From the NCBI GenBank assembly GCA_014549065.1, contig JACDOX010000023.1, positions 4,662,808-4,726,807 of the forward strand: a DNA stretch of 64,000 nt. Reading direction: 5' to 3'. The stretch comes from Cardinalis cardinalis. Lineage: Eukaryota; Chordata; Aves; Passeriformes; Cardinalidae. Made by a program: the position numbers and the translations under genes. Of the stretch, positions 57,165 through 64,000 are shown piece after piece. Within the stretch, counting starts at the first letter, position 1; every line of letters begins with the position of its first letter. Under the pieces are notes generated by a model. The model saw nothing but the letters and a program-made list of their open reading frames with translations, did no database searches and was not told the origin of the DNA.

Positions 57165-57777
57165 TGTGAAAAACGCCAATACCTTGTTTTTAAAATTTTT
57201 TAAAAGTTTAATAGTAATAAAATGGTTATAAAAATAGTAATACAATTAGAGTAATAATAATTTGGATAATTTCAATTAGGACAATATGAGACAATAGAGA
57301 CAAAGAGTTACGGACGTCNGGGTACCTTTTTCTGGGCAGCACGAACCCGAAAAAGGACACACGTTAACAGAGGGTTAACCCTTAAGAGCGATAGCCTGTT
57401 GCATATTCATACATCTCATACGTGATGCATAAATTCCATTCAAACACAGGATTCTGTCTGGTCAGTGTCAGCTTCTTAATCCTAAGGCACCTTCGATCTT
57501 TAGCTAGGCAGGAAGAATTCAGTTTCTTCTGATAAGAGAACAATAAATTCCTTTTTCTCTGAAAGATTTAGGTGTCTCGTAGCTGCTATCTGGTGCTTCA
57601 TTCCTTTCTTTAAAAAAAAATCTCACATAGTTCTTATTNTAACTACAAAAGTTATCTTTTTCACTACCAGACTACATTTATCATATTATTAAAATGTTNA
57701 TACAACACAACTAATCAATATAGCAAAAGACATATAGTAAATATCTGCGTAGAGCCATATAATGTGCACTTTTCACA
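57165..57777. mobile_element. Solo LTR, copy 2, with 5-bp target-site duplication
   Basis: It begins TGTGAAAAACGCCAAT and ends CTTTTCACA, and is flanked on both sides by GTGCA (57160-57164 and 57778-57782). Five-base duplications are seen with class III (ERVL-type) and some other families; that assignment is inference. It aligns along its length with 2467-3081. No internal viral genes remain, so it formed by LTR-LTR recombination. It lies less than 200 bp upstream of the ANGEL2 CpG promoter. Confidence 0.92.
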
Positions 57778-57782
57778 GTGCA

Positions 57783-57992
57783 GTAGTTTCTTCACCCAGA
57801 GGGTGGTNGGGCACTGGAAAAGGCTCCCCGGGAAAGTGGTCATGGCACCAAGNCCGGCAGAGCTCAAGAGGCATTTGGACAATGCTCTCAGGCCCGTGGT
57901 GTGACCCTCAAGGATGTCCTGTGCAGGGCCAGGGGTTGGACTTTGATGATTCTTGTGGGTCCCTTCCAACTCAGCATATTCTGTGATAATTT
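57783..57992 (+). mobile_element. CR1 LINE 3' fragment
   Basis: Sense CR1 3' end: TTCTTCACCCAGAGGGTGGT, GGGCACTGGAAAAGGCTCCC, CTCAAGAGGCATTTGGACAA, GTCCTGTGCAGGGCCAGGGG and TGGGTCCCTTCCAACTCAGC, then a decayed ATTCTGTGATAAT tail. It abuts the LTR on its right. Confidence 0.93.
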
Positions 57993-60359
57993 CCATAAGT
58001 GGTCTTCTCCCTGGGATCACCGTGTGTTCCTGCAGGGTCAAAGGGGCNGGGAAAGAGCTGCTGTGTATTTCAAGGTGCCGTAGTATATTTCAAGGGCAGC
58101 AGCACCATGCTTAGTGTTTGAAGAAAAACACCAAAACCTGCTCACCCAAGCAGGTATTTCAACATTGTCAGGTTTTAAAATGCAGCTGAAGGTGCTCTGC
58201 TAAGGAGAGATGGGTGGGAGACCTGCCCGCCCTGCAGCCCCGCTGACAGACCCACCGCTGCTTACNAGCTGCAGCCACAACCCTCTGCCAATGCCGATGC
58301 TGCTTGAATAAGCACTCAGAACGCTTTCTTGAGGTCTTCTGAGGACAGGGAAAATGCTGGCCCTGTTTGCTGTAAGGAAACGTAGCACAATGCATATGAA
58401 AAATTATAGTGCTGAATAGTGCAGATACTGTGCAGGAACTGTAGTCAAGTAAAATACTGTTTCTCTGCATTCCTTTTATATCTGTCATTAAAGTGACTTT
58501 AAATAACTTTGAAGTTTTCCCAGGAGTGGTAGGGAAGACAGGAATTGAAATAATGCACACTAATTAGGCAAGATGTGTAAGATCCACTTTGGGTTTTCCA
58601 TGTCTTGGACACAACTTACTGGGGAAAGGTAAAAATACCCATCAATTTTCTGTTAGTTTCTTCACCATATAAGAATGAAACTACTAACCCCATAACACGT
58701 GTAGTAAAGGATCTCCCAGCTGCATTTTCAAGACCATCTTGTTTTGGTGATTTGTTCTTTTCTGAATTTTTGTATTCTTATCTTTTAGATGTATTTCTAG
58801 GACAGAAGACAGTAAGCCATAGCTATAGCAACAACAACTGCTGTTATTTCTACAAGCAGAATCTACACATAACATGCAGTTATTTTCTGTATTTCCTGTA
58901 TTTTCTATATGTGACCTGCACAGGGACACCCAAATTGATCTGTCACTTCAAAGGCTTTTACATAGTAGTATTCTCAGTAATGATGCTGGAAAAAAGAAAT
59001 CATGGAAGCTTTGGGTTTTAATGAAAATGAAGATGTGCTGAAAAGTATGGAAGTTGTGTAATAGACAAAAGAGAAGAAAAATATTAACCTATTTATATGA
59101 TGCAAATTGTTTCTCATCTCAGTGTTGCTAGATTTTCTTGCCTTGACCTAGAAAAGTCTTAATAAGCCAGTAACACTTAATTGTGGGTTTTTTATTCCCG
59201 TCTAATTGCTATTTTGTGTTGGCTATACCATGTGAAAAGATATTCTGCAGAATTAGATATCTCCAAATTCTGATTTGTAAGCAGAAGCCAAATTATTTTA
59301 TGAGTCATTTGAGCTTTTGAAACTCCCNAGTGAATGGAGGCTACTGACTCACTGAGGGATGCTTTGATTGATTACTCTGCACATAAGAACAGCCACGGTG
59401 GCTCAGATCAATGGTCCACTGAGCTCAGTTTCCTGCTTTCTAAACGTTATTAGCAGCAGATGCCTAGAAATGTGGAGGGGCTGGGCACACTTCAAATGAA
59501 CACTCTCCCTGCCTCTTGCTGTTTTCAGCTCCATGCATTTCCCAAGCCTGATGTGTTTGTCTCTTTAGTTACTCACTGACTCTCTCCCCCAAGTACTTGA
59601 ATTTGCNAACTTTTGGTAACATATGGAACTTCCATGAAGTTCTGTGTACCAGCACAAGATGTAAAAGACATGTTCTTCCCCTCTCAGAAGATAAGAGAGA
59701 NTGACAAGTGAGCTGCTAACAACCAATGTCCTCTTTCTTCCCTCTTCCTTCAGAAAATGTTCCTCAAAGGAGAGGCACGTGCTTACTATGAATTTCAGTA
59801 CAAGAGACTCTTATCTTTCACAAAGACACGTGGTTAAGTATTGTTAAACACTTTATGTCAAAAATCTGTATGAGAGCGGAGCTATTAATAACCTGGTAAG
59901 GAAAAGCTGTTTGTTTAACATCTGCAATTAAATGAACAAACGCACAGTGATTAAAAAAAAATTGAGTTTCTGTGATCTGAGGTGTGAGATCTACATTGGT
60001 ACAGACCCCACTACAGACAAGAAATTGAANGTAATCTTACAAAAGGACGAGGTCCTGTGGCACAAAGTTCTGCCCCTCAGAACTGAAGCAATGCCCCTCA
60101 AACCCTGGAGGGTCTCCTAACACCAAAGTGTTCCACAGACCTGTGCACNGAGAGAGCCCATCCGCAGGGAGAAGTCCAGGTGCAGCTTAAAGAACCTGGA
60201 GGAGACACAACCCACAAAATACGGTGACTCGGTAACCACCAAATTTGCCTTTCTGGTAGCATTCCTCTTTAAAATCCGTGAGTCATTTCTGCGTTATAGG
60301 CCTATGGATTTAGGGCAGCAAAGCCTAAAATAGCCCACGGCAGACGCTGGGAGCGGCGT
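57993..60359. other. Intergenic between ANGEL2 and RPS6KC1
   Basis: AT-rich, no exon recognised on either strand. It contains one ancient repeat-like segment (59385-59500). The frame at 58605-59021 has low-complexity aromatic content and no known domain. Confidence 0.6.
59385..59500 (+). mobile_element. Ancient amniote CR1/LINE-like remnant
   Basis: CATAAGAACAGCCACGGTGG, then CAGATCAATGGTCCA, AGCTCAGTTTCCTG and AGCAGATGCCTAG resemble an old LINE 3' repeat common in turtles and crocodilians (CATAAGAACGGCC...CAGACCAATGGTCCATCTAG). The resemblance is from memory. Confidence 0.5.
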
Positions 60360-61400
60360 ACCGGGGGNTCATTACGGATTTGTAGAGGTCACGGGCGCCG
60401 GTGTGAGCGAGGGGTTCGGCGGTCAGTCCCGCCAAGTGTAAATCCCCCACTGCAAGGGCCGCGCCCCTGCCGAGCCCCTGGAACGGGGCCGCGCCGCCGC
60501 CGGGCCGTGCCTGCCACGTCTGGGCCGCGACACCTCGNCCTCATCCCTGCGGCGGGGACTCCCAGCCTCGGGGAAACACCGCGAGCGGGGGATCCGAGCA
60601 TCCCGCGGGGCCGGGCGGGGCTCCCCGGGCCGGGCCCCCGGCGCCGCCCGGGCGGGGCGGGGCGTTCCCGGGCGCCGCTTCCGCCTGTGCCGGGCGGGCG
60701 GCGCGGCGGGGGCAGCAGCAGGATGCTGAGCCCGCGGGAGCGCGGCGCCGACCTGGCCCGCTTCTACACCGTGACGGAGCCGCGCCGCCACCCCCGCGGC
60801 CACACCGTCTACAAGGTCACGGCGCGGGTGAGTCGGCGGCCGCCGCCCAGCCCCTCGCCCCCCCGNCTCCCCGCGCCCGGCCTGCAGAGCCGCCGCTGGG
60901 TGCGGAGCAGCGCCCGCGGCTGCCGTGCCCGGCCGCGACGTGGAAGCCCCTGTGAGGGATACGGGTGGGAGACAGGGAGGGAGGGCAGGTGGAACACGGC
61001 GGACCCTCCCGAGCCGAGCCCCGGTCGCCTCCTGTAAACTTGTAGCCTCGCAACGTTGTAATGGCCTCAGACGCGCTTTGCAATTAACTCTCGGTTTCCT
61101 TGCTGTGCGTGGCAGGGCTTGCGAGAGTAGCTTAAAAACAAACAGCTCCTTCTCTTTTCCCCCCGTTCTTCCGGCCCAGATGTGGTGGGTGGGTTGCGGT
61201 GGGGTTGCCCAGCGTTCCTGCAGCGCAGCAGCGCTCCCGGGAGGAGCCGGGAGGAGCCGGGAGCGAGCGGGGGGTGCGGGGGCTCTGCACGCCCACGGCG
61301 GCAGCTCCGAGCTGCCCGCGCCGCACACGGAGNCTCGGCCTGCCCAGGAGGGGCCAGCCCGGCGGGCCGAGCGCTCTGGGTCACTCAGGCCTAGCGCGGG
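60360..61400. promoter_or_regulatory. RPS6KC1: CpG island and promoter of RPS6KC1
   Basis: CpG-dense with GC boxes (GGGCGGGGCGGGGCG at about 60650) and a CTTCCG ETS-type site (CGCTTCCGCC) about 45 bases before the ATG. No TATA box. The 5' UTR is likely short. Confidence 0.75.
60723..60827 (+). CDS. RPS6KC1: RPS6KC1 coding exon 1 (gene continues beyond window)
   Basis: RPS6KC1 (RPK118) is a PX-MIT-kinase-like protein of endosomes that binds PI3P through its PX domain and has been linked to sphingosine kinase and peroxiredoxin-3. Only 35 codons are in the window: start ATG at 60723 in AGGATGCTG, then LSPRERGADLARFYTVTEPR and RHPRGHTVYKVTAR, ending at donor GTGAGT (phase 0). Human reads ERSADLARFYTVTEPQRHPR then GYTVYKVTAR, so this is the N-terminus plus the first strand of the PX domain. 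No later exon was found up to 64000. Confidence 0.95.
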
Positions 61401-64000
61401 AGGCAGGGAAGCTGCTGCAGATGTTGGGAGAGCTGCTGTGGGGCTGGCTTTGGTGAAAGCTCACTGTGTTCTCCCAGGGAAATTCCTTGCTTTCTTTTCT
61501 CTTCCACTTTCCTGTTAAACCAAAAAAGGGAGGTGAGTAAGTAAATATGTGGAGATAGGTTCAAGAGGAGTGGCAGTTTAGCTCACAGGTGTGGTGGGAT
61601 ATATTGGGAGCATCAGCGGAGGTGTCACAGAGAGACAGAGTTTCTTTAAATGACCCGTGATCCTGTAGTTAGTGCAGCTNTAGACATCCTGCCTGTGAGA
61701 GAAAGGCATGTTTATAAGCACCCTCCTCTTAATTGAAATACAACATCCTGTATATATATACAGATTGTAATGTCAGTTTGTTAGCCTATGATCAGTTTGT
61801 ATGACTTGTAAAATTAAAAATTAAAAAAAAATATTTTTGGTCAACTATCTACCTATCTACCTATCTCTCCAAGTTCACCAAACACAAATATGTCTAAACT
61901 ATTCTTTTTTGTCCAATACAACGTAGTATTTGTCAATAGGAAAAAAGAGTTGCTTTTTCCTATGAGGCTGCAATTTAAAAAGACTCTCCTGAAATAGATG
62001 CAGAGAAGAAGACAATACTATCACATCTTCTGCAGTTGTTCTTGATGGCCCAAGCATGTGTGTGTGTACTAAAAAGTTGTGTCAGTGAAATAAGGACTAA
62101 CAGGAATGAGCCAAGACTTCTGCTGCTTATTTTGCTCTGGTTTTGTTCTTACTGGCTAAAGCCAGTTAAATTTCTCTGTGATGTTTTGGTTTCTGTAGAA
62201 TTGTTCAAAATCTAGTTGTGGCTGACTAGTTNGGGATGTCATTCTCCCTCCTTGTCCCATAAAATGTGGGTGCTCTGGTGCCTTTCCAAAGCGAGGCAGT
62301 GCAGTATCAGGTGGTGTGCTTGATTTAGTTCAGAGCAAGGAGCTAATCAGTCTGTGAGCTGTTCAAATTCAACTGACTGAACCAGAGATCATTAGTTTTT
62401 TAGTGTTTTGATAGCTAAAATCACCAAGGGGAAAAATTATTCCCTTTTTTTTGCAGTAAAGGATGCTTTGGACTCCCAAATGCAGAAATATAAGTAACTT
62501 TTGTTTCAGCAGGGCTNTGGTAATACGTTGTGTAGTACTTGAAATGAGGATTTGGGAAATTGAATAAAATGATTTAAAAAGGATTCAGTGTACATATCTG
62601 GTAGCCTTTCTGTTTCTTTCCTCCTATTCCTCCCTCCTGTTCCTGTGGTGATCTGGCTCCATGGTTGATATCACAGCACTCCAGCTGTATTTGGGGGACC
62701 GCCAGGAAAAAAGTGAGGTGGGCCTTCCCGTTGTGTTGAATATCATTCTGGCTGAGATCTAGGGTAGTCAGGATGTGTGAGTGGAGATTTGTGGCTCCTT
62801 AGTGTAGTATGTGAGAGAATCCTTTGTGAAATGAAGTTAAAGGAACTTTCTGTTTCAAACTAATGTAGATAAATAATCATGGATAAGAAAGCACTTGTGT
62901 TAGTGTGTCCTAAACATCTGGCCCAAGGCATAACTACCCATGCAGTCTCTTCTGAGTGCTAATATCATTATTGCAGCTTTTTTCTTAAAAGTTTTGTTTG
63001 TATAGCAGAAAATATATATTTTATTTACTCATAAACTGTAACATAATTTTAAATGCAGACAAGTCTAAATGAATANTGGTTTTTTAGTACCCATTTCTAA
63101 ATGCAAAGAAACAGATAGATATTAGCAAATTGTGATATGAGGAGTGTTCTCTAATGATACCTTAAAATATAGGCCACTAATAAAATTTTAGAGAATTTGG
63201 AAGATTACAATTATTAATGATAATTAAAATTCTGATGAGTTATGTTGGATATCTGCAGGTCAGATGAAGAATGGGATAATCTGAAATACTTTTCTCGATG
63301 TTGAGGATCCTTGTAGGATCTCTGTTTTCAGAGNCTGGTGTAGTAATTACACATTGTTTAGCTCATTGGTGGGTATCCTGATGATATTTTTGAAAGTAGG
63401 TTATAGTTGCTTGTGTTACAGATTTACAGAAGGAACTGACTGCATTGATCCTTGGGGAAGGATTAAAAAAAGTACATGGAAAATTTAGGGGTTTGGGTCA
63501 TCTTTACCAAGTCTCTAGGTTGACTATAGATTGGGAGGAAGGGGCAGACCTCTTGNGAGATTGACCTTCAGAAAAGGATATGAAGAACAAAGTAGGACAA
63601 CACATAAATTATTACATACTGACTTAAAGTTGGCATGGCTGGGAGNTATAGAAGGCGGTGTAACATAAGAACAAGTGTGAAACAGGGCCTCTGGGTTTTA
63701 TTCCAGATTCTTACTAACTGGCTGGGTAATTACTCATCTCTCTGGGTCTTCTTCTGCCCATCTGGTAACTTCCCTAGCTGCCAAAACTGTTGCAAGGCTT
63801 TAACTAAAGGTGAACTGCAAAGCAAAGCAGTTGGTGTCTGCCCTTTGGTGTTCTCTGTGATGTGCAGCCATGCCTGTGATATTTTCTTCCCCCAGCTCTA
63901 CAGATTCCTTGCATCAAGTACACCAGCTATTAGAAAAGGAGGTTAGGATTATTTCACCAATTGTTCTTATAAACTGCCTGGTAGTGAATGAAAGAGCAAC
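60828..64000 (+). other. RPS6KC1: RPS6KC1 intron 1 (partial)
   Basis: It begins GTGAGT and runs off the window. The first 600 bases are GC-rich, then AT-rich. A CTAC/CTAT microsatellite lies at 61845-61870. No exon 2 (expected to continue the PX domain) was found. Confidence 0.8.
61845..61870 (+). repeat. (CTAC/CTAT)n microsatellite
   Basis: CTATCTACCTATCTACCTAT and onward, next to an A-rich run. Confidence 0.8.

Noticed and set aside
58605..59021. 138-codon plus-strand frame between ANGEL2 and RPS6KC1
   Set aside because: AT-rich, Phe/Tyr-rich chance composition, no splice context or known domain.
60423..61328. 301-codon minus-strand frame over the RPS6KC1 CpG island
   Set aside because: Antisense to RPS6KC1 exon 1, Arg/Pro/Ala/Gly-rich as expected from CpG-dense DNA, with no known motif.
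1..64000. CRISPR arrays, operons, insertion sequences, tRNA or rRNA genes
   Set aside because: Vertebrate exon-intron genes and CR1/LTR repeats; no regularly spaced repeat arrays, bacterial signals or cloverleaf genes were seen.

Overview
This is a vertebrate nuclear genomic window, and almost certainly a songbird (passerine). The genes are split by multi-kilobase introns. The start of each gene sits in a CpG island. Many CR1 retrotransposon fragments carry the typical avian 3' end, and two solo LTRs belong to a family I associate with passerine genomes. The gene order VASH2 (+), ANGEL2 (-), RPS6KC1 (+) is the same as on human 1q32.3, which independently supports all three calls. Exon joins were worked out by hand from splice dinucleotides, reading phase and remembered mammalian family sequences; no alignment was run.

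Layout: 1-6380 is intergenic with one LTR (2467-3081). 6380-7560 is a CpG island holding the VASH2 promoter, a 415-base assembly gap (6709-7123) and the end of VASH2 coding exon 1. 7159-38712 is VASH2: seven visible coding exons, with the N-terminus lost in the gap, followed by a 3' UTR that may run to about 41050. 41880-42506 is the likely ANGEL2 3' UTR, so the two genes converge tail to tail. 42507-57000 is ANGEL2 on the minus strand, with eight well-supported coding exons and an unresolved 5' end. 57165-57777 is a second solo LTR with a 5-bp target-site duplication, close to the ANGEL2 promoter. 60360-61400 is a CpG island with RPS6KC1 exon 1 (60723-60827); the rest of that gene lies beyond the window.

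Roles: VASH2 is a vasohibin, the catalytic subunit of tubulin carboxypeptidase with SVBP. ANGEL2 is an EEP-fold (CCR4-like) phosphatase/nuclease acting on RNA ends. RPS6KC1 (RPK118) is a PX-domain, kinase-like endosomal protein. They are neighbours by conserved synteny and do not form a pathway.

I found no previously undescribed multi-gene system. The best observations are two VASH2 introns with U12-type (minor spliceosome) donors and matching branch-point motifs; a 239-bp element with about 49-bp inverted ends in VASH2 intron 4; the two direct solo LTRs that flank VASH2 and ANGEL2; a 35-bp repeat at the gap edge that puts a false stop into VASH2 exon 1; and the uncertain first exon of ANGEL2.
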